NCBI RefSeq assembly: GCF_026340465.1
Contig: NZ_JAPEPC010000001.1
Span: forward strand, 3,312,001-3,376,000
Source: Streptomyces sp. NBC_01306
Lineage (GTDB): Bacteria; Actinomycetota; Actinomycetes; Streptomycetales; Streptomycetaceae
DNA length: 64,000 bases
Direction of reading: 5' to 3'
Each line of letters opens with the position of its first letter. The stretch's first letter is position 1. Both the position numbers and the translations under genes were made by a program. Below the pieces are notes generated by a model that saw only the letters and a program-made list of their open reading frames with translations, made no database searches and had not been told where the DNA came from. Shown one piece after another: positions 43,151-52,211 of the stretch.

Positions 43151-44538
43151 CGACCGCCGGTCTCCCGCCCGGCCGCCTCGACGCCGTCGACGAACGGCTG
43201 CCGCTGCGCCGGCTGGCCCCGCTGTCCGCGCAGCACGTCCTGGCCATGGTGGCCTCGCCCGTGTCGACGGTGTTCCTGACCGGCCAGGCCCTCGGCCTCG
43301 GCCCCGGGCGCACCGCGTCCCTGCTCAGCGCCACTCTCGTGCTGTGCGGCGCGGGGACCCTTCTGCAGTCGCTCGGGGTGTGGAAGGCCGGGGCGCGGCT
43401 GCCGTTCGTGATGCTGCCCGGCGGGGCGGCGACGGCGCTGTTCCTCCAGACCGCCAAGGACCACGGCCCGGCCACCGCGACCGGGGCGGTCCTCCTCGCG
43501 GCTGCGCTGCTGGGTGCCGTGCTGCCGTTCTACGCCAGGATCGTGCGCCTCTTCCCGCCGCTGGTCATGGGCGTCACCGTGCTACTGATCGGCATCGGCA
43601 TGATCAGGGTCGGCGCCCAGCTGATCACCGGCCTGCCCGGGACCGCCGGGTACGCCGCACCGTCGGCGGTCGTACTGGCCGCCGCGACGATCGGCTGCAC
43701 ACTGCTGCTCCTGCTGCTGCTCCGCGGGGTCTGGCGGCAGACCGCGGTGCTGCTCGGGATGGGGGCCGGCACCGTCATCGCCGTCACGACCGGCCTGGGC
43801 CACTTCGCACCCCCCGGCGGAGGCGGCGGCGGTCTGTCCCTCCCGCGCCTCCTTCCGTACGGAGCACCGCACTTCGACGTGGTGGCCGCGCTGCCGCTGC
43901 TCGTCTTCAGCCTCACGACCCTCGCGGAGATCACCGGCCAGACCGTCCTGAACAGCGAGACGGTGGGCCGGGTCTCCGACCCAGGACGCGATGTACCGCG
44001 CGTCGCATCGACCGATGCGCTGGTCTCGCTCCTCGGCGGGCTGTTCGGTACGTCGCTGCTGGTGACCAGCTCGGAGAACATCGGAATCGTCCGGCTGACC
44101 GGAGTCCGCAGCCGCTTCGTCACGGCGGGGGCGGGTGCCCTGCTCGTCGTGGTCGGCCTGTTCGCGCCTCTGTCGCGGCTGCCGGCCGGGATACCGGCGC
44201 CGGTCGTCGGGGGATCATCGCTGGTGATCTACGGGATCATCGCGGCGATGGGCATCGCCATGCTGGGACGCACGGCCCCCGGCGCGACGGCCGACTCCAC
44301 GGTGATCGCCCTGTCCCTCACCGCTGGCCTGCTGCCGGTGGTCGCACCGGACATCTACCAGGGCTTCCCCGGCTGGGCCCGGACGATCCTGGGCAGCGGC
44401 GTGGTGGCGGGCACACTCACCGCCGTACTGCTCCACCCGCTCTTCCGGCGCTTCGCCGCACGGGAGGGCGGTACGGGGGAACGGGTACGGGGGCCGGACG
44501 CTGATCCGGGCCCGGCCCTGCGGCGTGGCGCCCGCTGA
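43147..44538 (+). CDS. NCS2-family nucleobase permease
   Basis: This 463-residue membrane transporter of the uracil/xanthine permease family has about 12-14 hydrophobic segments, beginning LSAQHVLAMVASPVSTVFL. The family signature region occurs near LAEITGQTVLNSETVG and GLFGTSLLVTSSENIGIV, where the conserved Asn-Xaa-Gly appears as ENIG. A poly-leucine stretch (LLLLLLL) lies in one span. GTG 43147 overlaps the upstream stop codon. Probably imports a purine or related ring compound, perhaps the substrate of the neighbouring enzyme. Confidence 0.88.
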   Translation: MTTAGLPPGRLDAVDERLPLRRLAPLSAQHVLAMVASPVSTVFLTGQALGLGPGRTASLLSATLVLCGAGTLLQSLGVWKAGARLPFVMLPGGAATALFLQTAKDHGPATATGAVLLAAALLGAVLPFYARIVRLFPPLVMGVTVLLIGIGMIRVGAQLITGLPGTAGYAAPSAVVLAAATIGCTLLLLLLLRGVWRQTAVLLGMGAGTVIAVTTGLGHFAPPGGGGGGLSLPRLLPYGAPHFDVVAALPLLVFSLTTLAEITGQTVLNSETVGRVSDPGRDVPRVASTDALVSLLGGLFGTSLLVTSSENIGIVRLTGVRSRFVTAGAGALLVVVGLFAPLSRLPAGIPAPVVGGSSLVIYGIIAAMGIAMLGRTAPGATADSTVIALSLTAGLLPVVAPDIYQGFPGWARTILGSGVVAGTLTAVLLHPLFRRFAAREGGTGERVRGPDADPGPALRRGAR

Positions 44539-44629
44539 CACAGGGTCCGTGGCCTTGACATGGTGCGTACGGAGAGACAGACGGGCCGTACGCCTCGGGA
44601 GAGGCGTCCCGGGCAGAGGAGCGTTGCGC

Positions 44630-45799
44630 ATGAGCCTTCGGCTGAAGAGCATCACCCGCGAAGAACACCTGGCTTTCATCAGGGCCCGGCCTTCTGCGAG
44701 CCATATGCAGGTGCCGTCGTGGGGGGACGTGAAGCCGGACTGGCGGGCGGAGAGCCTGGGTTGGTTCGAGACGGACGGCTGGACGGACGAGCGGGCGGAC
44801 GACGGGACGGACGAGCGGGCGGACAGCCGGCTCGTCGGAGTGGGGCTGGTGCTGTTCAGACCGCTGCCCAGACTCAGGCGCTACCTCGCCTATCTGCCCG
44901 AGGGCCCGGTCATCGACTGGCACGCGGCCGATCTGGAGCGGTGGCTGAAGCCGATGCTGTCGCATCTGAAGCGGCAGGGGGCGTTCTCGGTGAAGATGGG
45001 GCCGCCCGTGGTCGCCCGGCTCTGGGACACCGATGCGGTCAAGGCCGCCATCGCCGATCCGGCGGCCGGGCGGCTGCGGGACGCCGCCCCGACCTGGCAC
45101 GATCCCCGGGCCCTCGACGTCGCCGACCGGCTGCGCGGGATGGGGTGGCAGCAGACCGAGCCGGGCGGCGAGGACGGTTTCGCGGCGGGCCAGCCGCGCT
45201 ACGTGTTCCAGGTGCCTTTCGCGGGGCGCTCGCTGGACGAGGTGCACAAGGGCCTCAACCAGCAGTGGCGGCGCAACATCAAGAAGGCCGAGAAGGCCGG
45301 AGTCACGGTCGTACGGGGTGAGTACGCAGACCTGTCCGCCTTCTACGACCTCTACGTCGAGACGGCCGCCCGGGACCGGTTCATCCCCCGTCCGCTCGCG
45401 TACTTCCAGCGGATGTGGACCGTACTGACCGCCGAGGACCCCGACCGGATGCGGCTCTACCTGGCCCACCACGAGGGTGAAGTCCTCGCGGCCGCCACGA
45501 TGCTGACGGTCGGCGAGCACGTCTGGTACTCCTACGGCGCGTCCACCGGCAGAAAGCGCGAAGTCCAGCCGAACAACGCCATCCAGTGGCGCATGATGTC
45601 CGACGCACACGCACTCGGTGCCGGCGTCTACGACCTGCGGGGCATCACCGACACCCTGGAGGAGAGCAACCACCTGCTCGGCCTGCTCCGCTTCAAGGTC
45701 GGCACCGGCGGTCACGCTGCCGAGTACCTGGGCGAGTGGGACTTCCCCCTCAACCGCTTCCTGCACAAGGCCCTCGACCTGTACATGTCCCGGCGCTGA
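44630..45799 (+). CDS. FemAB-like aminoacyltransferase
   Basis: This 389-residue protein comprises two GNAT-like lobes as in FemX/MurM-type enzymes, which add amino acids from aminoacyl-tRNA to peptidoglycan precursors. The family stretch NQQWRRNIKKAEKAGVTV is at about residue 215; further on are WYSYGAST and QPNNAIQWRMMSDA, followed by YDLRGI. In Streptomyces the first cross-bridge glycine is added by such an enzyme. A nine-residue near-repeat (TDERADDG, TDERADSR) lies around residue 50. ATG 44630 follows GAGGAG. Confidence 0.9.
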   Translation: MSLRLKSITREEHLAFIRARPSASHMQVPSWGDVKPDWRAESLGWFETDGWTDERADDGTDERADSRLVGVGLVLFRPLPRLRRYLAYLPEGPVIDWHAADLERWLKPMLSHLKRQGAFSVKMGPPVVARLWDTDAVKAAIADPAAGRLRDAAPTWHDPRALDVADRLRGMGWQQTEPGGEDGFAAGQPRYVFQVPFAGRSLDEVHKGLNQQWRRNIKKAEKAGVTVVRGEYADLSAFYDLYVETAARDRFIPRPLAYFQRMWTVLTAEDPDRMRLYLAHHEGEVLAAATMLTVGEHVWYSYGASTGRKREVQPNNAIQWRMMSDAHALGAGVYDLRGITDTLEESNHLLGLLRFKVGTGGHAAEYLGEWDFPLNRFLHKALDLYMSRR

Positions 45800-45916
45800 G
45801 GCCGGGTGCGCCCGGTTCCGGAACAGCCCGGAACCGCCCAGAACGGGCGATCGGGCGGCGCGCGGACGATGATGGAAGCACGCGGGAAAGCAAACGCGAC
45901 CTCCGAGGGCTTGATC

Positions 45917-47185
45917 ATGGGCGGCTGGCACGTACGGGACTTCACTCCGGACGATCTGGAAGCCGTGGTGCGCCTCGACGGGGACAGCACGACCAGCGAT
46001 CAGCAGCCCGTCTTCCGTCTGTCGGAGACCGTCGCCGCGCTGCAGGCGCAGAATCCCAGCGTCGTCGCGGTGGCCGACGGGCATCTCGTGGGGGCCGCCG
46101 TGGGCCGCGTGGACGGGGACCGGGCGTGGGTGCTGCGCATCGCACTGCATCCGGGCTGGCGCAATCTGGGGCTCGGCACCGCGCTGCTCACCGCCCTGGA
46201 GCAGCGGTTGCAGGCTGCCGGATCCAGGATCATCGCAGCGGTGCTGCCCGATGAGGAGACCGGTGCCACGGCGCTCGGCAACTCGGGGTTCCGCCCGCAC
46301 CGCGGGCTGACGTACTTCGAGAAGGTGCGCTCGGCGACGGCGCAGGGCTCCGCTGCCCTGTCCTCGCTCGGCGCGACGACTCCCGCGACCGGGCTGTGGG
46401 AACAGCTCACGGGCATGGTGGACGAGAAACGGCTCATCGAGCGCCGGCTGGTGCTCCCGCTGGCCAACCCCGACGTGGCCGAGCAGCACGGCGTCGAACC
46501 CCCGCAGGCCGTTGTGCTGTTCGGGCCGCCGGGCACCGGAAAGAGCACCTTCGCCAAGGCCGTGGCGGGCCGGCTCGGCTGGCCGTTCGTGGAGCTCTTT
46601 CCCTCCCGGCTCGCGCTGGAGGACGGGCTGGCGAACGGGCTGGGCCGCCGCTTCGACGAGATCGGCCGGCTCGACCATGCGCTGGTCTTCATCGACGAGG
46701 TGGAGGAGGTCGCCAGTGCGCGCAATCGCGCCGACCCCGCAGCGATCGGCGTCGTCAACGAACTCCTCAAGGCGATCGTGCGCTTCCGCCGGCGCGAGGG
46801 CAGGCTGCTCATCTGCGCCACCAACGCCGTCGCCGCTCTCGATCCGGCGTTCCTGCGCCATGGGCGGTTCGATTACGTCCTGCCCGTCGGACCGCCCGAC
46901 CATGAGGCCCGCAAGGCGCTGTGGGCCGGGTACACCGCCAAGGCCGGGGGCGAGACCGACATGTCCGTGCTGGCCGACGCCAGCGACGGATTCACTCCGG
47001 CCGACATCAAGCAGGCCGCCCGTACGGTCGCCCAGGCCGTCTTCGAGCGCACCCTCGACACCGGAGAGAGGGCCCGGCCCACCACCGACGACTACCTCCG
47101 CACCATCAGCCGCACCCGGCCCACCGTCACTGCGGACATGGCCCTGGAGTTCGCCGACCACACCGTCCGTTACGGCCGCACCTGA
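45917..47185 (+). CDS. GNAT acetyltransferase fused to AAA+ ATPase
   Basis: The protein has 422 residues. Residues 1-140 form a GNAT acetyltransferase (VVAVADGHLVGAAVG, then HPGWRNLGLGTALLTALE, the acetyl-CoA loop). Residues 180-400 form an AAA+ module with Walker A GPPGTGKST, Walker B LVFIDEVEE, sensor-1 LLICATN and arginine-finger region LRHGRFDYVLP. Fusions of this kind are uncommon, and the partner is unknown. ATG 45917 follows GAGGG; an ATG at 45869 would add 16 residues. Confidence 0.85.
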   Translation: MGGWHVRDFTPDDLEAVVRLDGDSTTSDQQPVFRLSETVAALQAQNPSVVAVADGHLVGAAVGRVDGDRAWVLRIALHPGWRNLGLGTALLTALEQRLQAAGSRIIAAVLPDEETGATALGNSGFRPHRGLTYFEKVRSATAQGSAALSSLGATTPATGLWEQLTGMVDEKRLIERRLVLPLANPDVAEQHGVEPPQAVVLFGPPGTGKSTFAKAVAGRLGWPFVELFPSRLALEDGLANGLGRRFDEIGRLDHALVFIDEVEEVASARNRADPAAIGVVNELLKAIVRFRRREGRLLICATNAVAALDPAFLRHGRFDYVLPVGPPDHEARKALWAGYTAKAGGETDMSVLADASDGFTPADIKQAARTVAQAVFERTLDTGERARPTTDDYLRTISRTRPTVTADMALEFADHTVRYGRT

Positions 47186-47220
47186 CCCGCCACCGCATGG
47201 CGCGCTCCGGCGGCAGCGCT

Positions 47221-47805
47221 TCAGGGACCGCCGAGCAGCTCCAGGGCCTCGGTCCAGCGGAACCCGGAGGTGGCTTTCGTGGCCCCGGGCGGACCCGGAT
47301 CGTACGCACTGAACAGGACGCCCATGTCACGCAGTGCGTCGACGCTCCGGCGGTACGCGGGGTGGGCGGCCTGGGCCGCGTTCAGGCAGGGCAGTACGAC
47401 GGTGGGGATGCCCGCGCCGTAGGCCTCGCAGAGGATGCCGAGCGCCAGGGTGTCCGAGATACCGGCCGCCCATTTGTTGATCGTGTTGAACGTGGCGGGC
47501 GCCACCGCGACGGCGTCCGCCGGCGGCAGCGGGCGCGGGTCGCCGGGAGCGCGCCAGGCGGACCTGATCGGGTAGCCGGTCTGTGCCACCACCGCGTCCG
47601 CGTCGATGAAGCCGAGCCCCTGCGGGGTGGCGACGACGCCGACGTCCCAACCCCGCTCCTGCGCGGCCGTGATCAGTCGGCCCACCCCGCCCGCGATGCC
47701 GGACGCGCAGACCACCACGTACAGGAAGGGCCTCTTCGGCCGGTCGGGCTGTTGCGTCCCGTCGGGCGGGGGCGTCCCGCCGGGCTGTGCGGGCTGTTCT
47801 CTCAT
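47221..47805 (-). CDS. Flavoprotein (HFCD / Dfp-like family)
   Basis: This 194-residue protein has the homo-oligomeric flavin-containing decarboxylase fold: YVVVCASGIAGGVGRLI, then VVATPQGLGFI, and the flavin-binding PADAVAVAPATFNTINKWAAGISD. The family includes phosphopantothenoylcysteine decarboxylase, but the short length and proline-rich N terminus point to a separate actinobacterial group. ATG 47805 follows GAGGGG. It lies 13 bases after the sensor kinase gene and may be co-transcribed. Confidence 0.85.
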   Translation of the reverse strand: MREQPAQPGGTPPPDGTQQPDRPKRPFLYVVVCASGIAGGVGRLITAAQERGWDVGVVATPQGLGFIDADAVVAQTGYPIRSAWRAPGDPRPLPPADAVAVAPATFNTINKWAAGISDTLALGILCEAYGAGIPTVVLPCLNAAQAAHPAYRRSVDALRDMGVLFSAYDPGPPGATKATSGFRWTEALELLGGP

Positions 47806-47818
47806 GTGGTCCCCCTCG

Positions 47819-49300
47819 TCAATGCGCTGCGGGACCAGTCTGCGTGACTCCGGTGGTGTCGGGCCGGGTGGGCAGGACCACCCGGAACGTGGTGTCACCG
47901 GGGCTGCTGCTGACGTCGACCGTGCCGCCGTGTGCGGTGACCACCGCATGGACGATGGCCAGGCCGAGGCCGGTGCTGCCGGTCGTGCTTCCCGTCGTGC
48001 GGGAGCGGCTGTGGTCGGCGCGGACGAAGCGGCCGAACACCTCGGGCCTGAGCTCTTCGGGAATGCCCGGGCCGGTGTCGTGCACGCTCAGCTCGATGCC
48101 CGCCTCCACCGTGCTGAGCCGTACGGTCACCTCGGTGCCCGGCGGGGTGTGCGTGCGCGCGTTGGCCAGGAGGTTGCCGAACGCCTGCTGGAGCCGGTGG
48201 GTGTCGCCGGTGAGCGTGACGGGCTCCTCCGGCAGGTCGAGCAGCCAGCGGTGGCCGGGGCCCGCGGCCCGTGCGTCGTCCGTCGCGTCGAGTACCAGCC
48301 GGGTGAGATCGACCTGTTCGCGCTCCAGCGGGCGGCCCGCGTCCAGCCGGGCGAGGAGCAGCAGGTCGTCGACGAGGCGGGTCATCCGGTGGGACTCGGA
48401 GTGGATGCGCTCCAGTGCGTGCCGCACCTCGGGGGGTACGGGGCCCCGGTGCCGGAGGGCGAGTTCGGAGTGGCCGCGTACGTTGGCGACCGGGGTGCGC
48501 AGTTCGTGGCTCGCGTCCGCCGCGAAGTGCCGCAGCCGTTCCTCGCCCGCCTGGCGCTGGGCGAGCGCGTTCCCGATGTGCCCGAGCATCTGGTTGAGCG
48601 CGGTCTTGACCTGGCCGACCTCGGTACGCGGATCGGTGACGGCCAGCGGCTCGGGCATGGCCACCTCGCCGCTGGCGAGCGGCAGCCGGGCGACCGCGGC
48701 GGCGCGGGTGGTCACCCGGCGCAGGGGGCGCAGCGAGACCCGCACCCACAGGGCGCCCGCCACGCCCGTCGCCAGCAGGGCGGCCACGAACACGGCGGCC
48801 TCCACGGCTTCGAGCCGGTGGACCGTCTCCTCGACGGGGTGCAGCGGCAGCCCGGTGACCAGGACGTCCCCGTCGTCGCCGCGGGTGGCGGCGGCCCGGT
48901 AGCGGTGGAGGGTGTGCAGACGGATGCTGTGGCCGGTGCCGTCGGCGGGCAGGGCCGCGAGCGTACGGCGGTCGGCGGCGGTCAGCGGGACCGGGCGGTC
49001 GGCCTCGTCGTGCACCACGGCCGCGCTGGTGGCCGTCCCCTTCAGCAGCCGCGCGCCGAACGTGCCCTCGGCCTGGCCCCGGGTGTCGGGGCGGTTGTCC
49101 GCGTCGGGGTGCTTCTCGTGTTCGAGGCTGGCCGCGAACCGGCCCCCGGACGCGGTGAGCTGCTGGTCGAGCCGGCCCACGAGGAAACCCTGCAGTGCGA
49201 GGGCGGTGGTGATGCCGACGGCCGCGCAGGCCACCGCGAGCAGGACGACGAGCCCGGCGGTGAGCTGGCCGCGCAGGGTGTGCGGGGGCAGCCGTCTCAC
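47819..49300 (-). CDS. Two-component sensor histidine kinase
   Basis: This 493-residue membrane kinase has first membrane span LTAGLVVLLAVACAAVGITT, an extracytoplasmic sensor of about 130 residues, second span AAVFVAALLATGVAGALWV, HAMP, the phospho-acceptor box FAADASHELRTP with His265, and an ATPase domain with N, G1 (DTGPGIPEE) and G2 (GLGLAIV) boxes. Its start overlaps the stop of the response regulator gene by four bases. The divergent neighbour is the ferric-reductase-like/FMN/ApbE operon, a likely target. Confidence 0.93.
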   Translation of the reverse strand: MRRLPPHTLRGQLTAGLVVLLAVACAAVGITTALALQGFLVGRLDQQLTASGGRFAASLEHEKHPDADNRPDTRGQAEGTFGARLLKGTATSAAVVHDEADRPVPLTAADRRTLAALPADGTGHSIRLHTLHRYRAAATRGDDGDVLVTGLPLHPVEETVHRLEAVEAAVFVAALLATGVAGALWVRVSLRPLRRVTTRAAAVARLPLASGEVAMPEPLAVTDPRTEVGQVKTALNQMLGHIGNALAQRQAGEERLRHFAADASHELRTPVANVRGHSELALRHRGPVPPEVRHALERIHSESHRMTRLVDDLLLLARLDAGRPLEREQVDLTRLVLDATDDARAAGPGHRWLLDLPEEPVTLTGDTHRLQQAFGNLLANARTHTPPGTEVTVRLSTVEAGIELSVHDTGPGIPEELRPEVFGRFVRADHSRSRTTGSTTGSTGLGLAIVHAVVTAHGGTVDVSSSPGDTTFRVVLPTRPDTTGVTQTGPAAH

Positions 49301-50082
49301 GACTGGTCCGGCTTGAGTACGTAGCCGACTCCCCGCACCGTGTGGATCATCGGGGCCCGGCCCGCGTCGATCTTCTTGCGCAGATAGCTGATGTACAGCT
49401 CGACGATGTGCGCACGGCCGCCGAAGTCGTACGCCCAGACGCGGTCGAGGATCTGCTCCTTGGACAGCACCCTGCGCGGATTGCGCAGCAGGAACCGCAG
49501 CAGCTCGAACTCGGTGCGTGAGAGGTCGATGCTGTCGTGGCCGCGCCTGACCTCCCTGGCGTCCTCGTCCATCCTGAGGTCTCCGACCGTCAGCCAGTTC
49601 CCCTCGGGCTCCGCGGCCATTCCCGCGCGGCGCAGCAGCCCGCGCAGCCTGGCCAGCACCTCTTCCAGGCTGAACGGTTTGGTGACGTAGTCGTCGCCGC
49701 CCGCCGTGAGGCCCGCGATCCGGTCCTCGACCGCGTCGCGTGCGGTCAGGAAGAGCACACAGACCCCGGTGAGACGGGCGCGCAGCTCATGCAGGACGTG
49801 CAGTCCGTCCATGTCGGGGAGCATCCAGTCGAGGACCACCGCGTCGGGGCGGAAGTCATCGGCCGCGGCGAGCGCGGACGCGCCGTCGGCGGCGCTGCGC
49901 ACGTCCCACCCCTCCGAGCCCAGGGCCCCGGTCAGCACGTCGGTCAGGTCCGGCTCGTCGTCCACGACCAGGACGCGGACCGCCGCTCCGTCCGGGCGCC
50001 GCAGTACCGGCTGGTCGGGGCCGTGCGGTGCGGACCCGGCGGGGGTGGCCGGGCCGGTCCGCGGGACGTCGTCGCTGTTCAT
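49297..50082 (-). CDS. Response regulator, OmpR family
   Basis: This 261-residue protein has a receiver domain with acidic pocket VVDDEPD, phosphorylation site Asp85 (VVLDWMLPDMDG) and lysine in YVTKPFS, then a winged-helix DNA-binding domain (TEFELLRFLLRNPRRVLSKE, then VELYISYLRKKID and HTVRGVGYVL). An N-terminal extension of about 34 residues precedes the receiver. It heads the two-component operon. Confidence 0.94.
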   Translation of the reverse strand: MNSDDVPRTGPATPAGSAPHGPDQPVLRRPDGAAVRVLVVDDEPDLTDVLTGALGSEGWDVRSAADGASALAAADDFRPDAVVLDWMLPDMDGLHVLHELRARLTGVCVLFLTARDAVEDRIAGLTAGGDDYVTKPFSLEEVLARLRGLLRRAGMAAEPEGNWLTVGDLRMDEDAREVRRGHDSIDLSRTEFELLRFLLRNPRRVLSKEQILDRVWAYDFGGRAHIVELYISYLRKKIDAGRAPMIHTVRGVGYVLKPDQS

Positions 50083-50292
50083 GGTCCTCCCAGGATGCCC
50101 CGCAGCCGGGCCGCGCGCGGGGCGGGTTCCCTCTGTGTTCCCTATGAATCCGGCTCCGTGTCCCCAGGGATTCCGGCTCCGCCGCCCGCCTCGGGGGCCG
50201 CTTCAGAAGGTACGCAGAGAATCCGCTGCCAGTCTGGCCCGTCCGACCGGCCTACGCGTCCGGCGACCGGAGCGAACCGACCGAGGAGGGAC

Positions 50293-51687
50293 ATGGCCAC
50301 CACCTTCGACGACACCCATACCGGCACCGGCACCGCCACCGCCGACGGCGGCGTGCGCCACGGTCTGCGCCACCGGCGCGCACGGCGCAGCGTCCTCCCC
50401 GTCCTGGCGCCCCTGCTGATCTGGGCCGGAGCCGCCGGCGTGCTCGCCATGTGGTGGAGCGACACGAACGCCGTCGTCGGGCTGTCGGGGTGGCTGACCA
50501 ACGCGGGCCGGATCACCGGCCTGCTCGCCGGGTACGCCCTGGCTGTCCTGCTGGCCCTGATGGCCCGGATACCCGCCCTGGACCGCAGCATCGGCACGGA
50601 CAGGCTGGCCCGCTGGCACGCCACGGGCGGGCGGTTCACGGTGTCGCTCGCACTCACCCACACCCTGATGATCATCTGGGGTTACTCGCTGGCCTCCCAC
50701 ACGGACGTCGTGAGCCAGACGTCCACCCTGGTCCTGCACTACCCCGATCTCCTCAAGGGCACCGCCGGATTCCTGCTCTTCGTGGTGACCGGCATCCTCT
50801 CCGCCCGCGCCGCCCGGCGCAGGATGAGCTACGAGACCTGGCACTACCTCCACTTCGCCACCTATCTGGCCGTCTTCCTCACCTTCGGCCACCAGCTCTC
50901 CAACGGCGCCGACTTCGTCGCCAACCGCCCGGCACAGATCGCCTGGTACGCCCTGTACCTCGGTGTCGCCGCGCTGCTCGTCTGGTTCCGGTTCGCCGTG
51001 CCCGTACGCCGTGGGCTCCGGCACCGGCTGCGCGTCACCGCCGTGCGGCCCGAGGCGCCGGGCGTCGTCTCCGTCTACCTGACCGGTGCCCGGCTGGACG
51101 AACTCGCCGCTCAGCCAGGCCAGTTCCTCCGCTGGCGGTTCCTCACGCCGGGCCTGTGGTGGACGGCCAACCCGTACTCCCTCTCCGCACCCGCCCACTC
51201 CGGCTCGCTGCGCATCACCGTGAAGGCCGCGGGCGGACACAGCGCCGCCCTCGCGCGGCTGGCACCCGGCACCCGGGTCTGGGCGGAGGGCCCGTACGGC
51301 GCTTTCACCGCGGACCGCCGCACCAGCGCGAAGGTGCTGCTCCTGGGGGCGGGCGTGGGCATCACCCCGCTGCGGACCCTGTTCGAGACGCTGCCGGGCC
51401 GGGTGACCCTCGTCTATCTCGCCCGGCGGGCCGAGGATCTGGCCCTGCGCTCCGAGCTCGACGCGATAGCCGCGCACCGGCACGCCGTCGTCCACTACGT
51501 CGTCGACGAGCCCGCCCACCTTTCCGTCCCGCTCACCGCGGAGGCGCTGGCCCGGCTGGTCCCCGGTCTGGCCGAGCACGACGTGTATCTGTGCGGGCCG
51601 CCCGGAATGACGGAGACCGCGGTCCGGTCGCTGCGGGAAGCGGGGGTCCCGGGGCGCCGCATCCACCACGAATCGTTCGCCTTCTGA
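50293..51687 (+). CDS. Ferric-reductase-like transmembrane flavoprotein
   Basis: The protein has 464 residues. About six N-terminal membrane spans carry histidines for haem (SLALTHTLMII, then HYLHFATYLAVFLTFGHQL). A cytosolic FAD domain (FLRWRF, NPYSLS) and an NAD-binding domain (LLLGAGVGITPLRTLF, VYLCGPPGM) follow. Proteins of this build move electrons from NAD(P)H across the membrane. ATG 50293 follows GAGGAGGG. First gene of a three-gene set with an FMN-binding protein and ApbE, suggesting that the electrons go to a covalently bound flavin outside. Confidence 0.92.
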   Translation: MATTFDDTHTGTGTATADGGVRHGLRHRRARRSVLPVLAPLLIWAGAAGVLAMWWSDTNAVVGLSGWLTNAGRITGLLAGYALAVLLALMARIPALDRSIGTDRLARWHATGGRFTVSLALTHTLMIIWGYSLASHTDVVSQTSTLVLHYPDLLKGTAGFLLFVVTGILSARAARRRMSYETWHYLHFATYLAVFLTFGHQLSNGADFVANRPAQIAWYALYLGVAALLVWFRFAVPVRRGLRHRLRVTAVRPEAPGVVSVYLTGARLDELAAQPGQFLRWRFLTPGLWWTANPYSLSAPAHSGSLRITVKAAGGHSAALARLAPGTRVWAEGPYGAFTADRRTSAKVLLLGAGVGITPLRTLFETLPGRVTLVYLARRAEDLALRSELDAIAAHRHAVVHYVVDEPAHLSVPLTAEALARLVPGLAEHDVYLCGPPGMTETAVRSLREAGVPGRRIHHESFAF

Positions 51688-51716
51688 GGGGATCAGGATC
51701 AATGAGGAGAACTGCC

Positions 51717-52211
51717 ATGCGCCGGACCCTCCTGGTCAGCGCCGGGTCCTGCGCCCTGGTCGTCGCGCTGCTGTCACTCAAGCCGCACCAGTCACCCGCC
51801 CTGGCGGGCGTCGCACCACGCACCTCCAAGAGCGCGGCCCCACAGGCCAGTTCGCCGAGCACGGCAGGTACGACGGGCGGGACGGCCAAGACCGGTGGGA
51901 CGGCCAAGACCGGCGGGACGGCCAAGACGGGCGCCACCGGTACGTACACCGGTGACCCGGTCGACACGCAGTACGGCACCGTCCAGGTGGCTGCCACCGT
52001 CACCGGGGGCCGCCTGACCGGGGTACGGATCCTCCGGGCGCCCGACCAGAACGGCAGGGACCAGCAGATCGCCTCGTACGCCCTGCCCCGCCTCACGCAG
52101 GAGGCCGTGGGCGCCAACAGCGCGCACATCGACGCCGTATCGGGGGCCAGTTACACCAGCCAGGGCTATATGCAGTCCCTGCAGAGCGCACTGGACAAGT
52201 CCGGTGCCTGA
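51717..52211 (+). CDS. Exported FMN-binding protein
   Basis: This 164-residue protein has an N-terminal membrane/signal segment (LLVSAGSCALVVALLSL), a Thr/Gly/Lys repeat linker and an FMN_bind domain (YGTVQVAATVTGGRLTGVRI, then ISGASYTS-like VSGASYTSQGYMQSL) in which the threonine is the usual site for covalent FMN attachment by ApbE. ATG 51717 follows GAGGAG; ATG 51702 is five codons earlier. It overlaps the next gene by eight bases. Confidence 0.88.
   Translation: MRRTLLVSAGSCALVVALLSLKPHQSPALAGVAPRTSKSAAPQASSPSTAGTTGGTAKTGGTAKTGGTAKTGATGTYTGDPVDTQYGTVQVAATVTGGRLTGVRILRAPDQNGRDQQIASYALPRLTQEAVGANSAHIDAVSGASYTSQGYMQSLQSALDKSGA
51873..51926 (+). repeat. Three 18-base tandem repeats in the FMN-binding protein gene
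   Basis: Units at 51,873, 51,891 and 51,909 each end GGGACGGCCAAG and encode TGGTAK three times in the linker. A change in copy number would keep the frame and alter linker length. Confidence 0.9.

Noticed and set aside
50203..51702. Long minus-strand reading frame opposite the ferric-reductase-like gene
   Set aside because: It is low-complexity in composition and lies against a well-supported gene.
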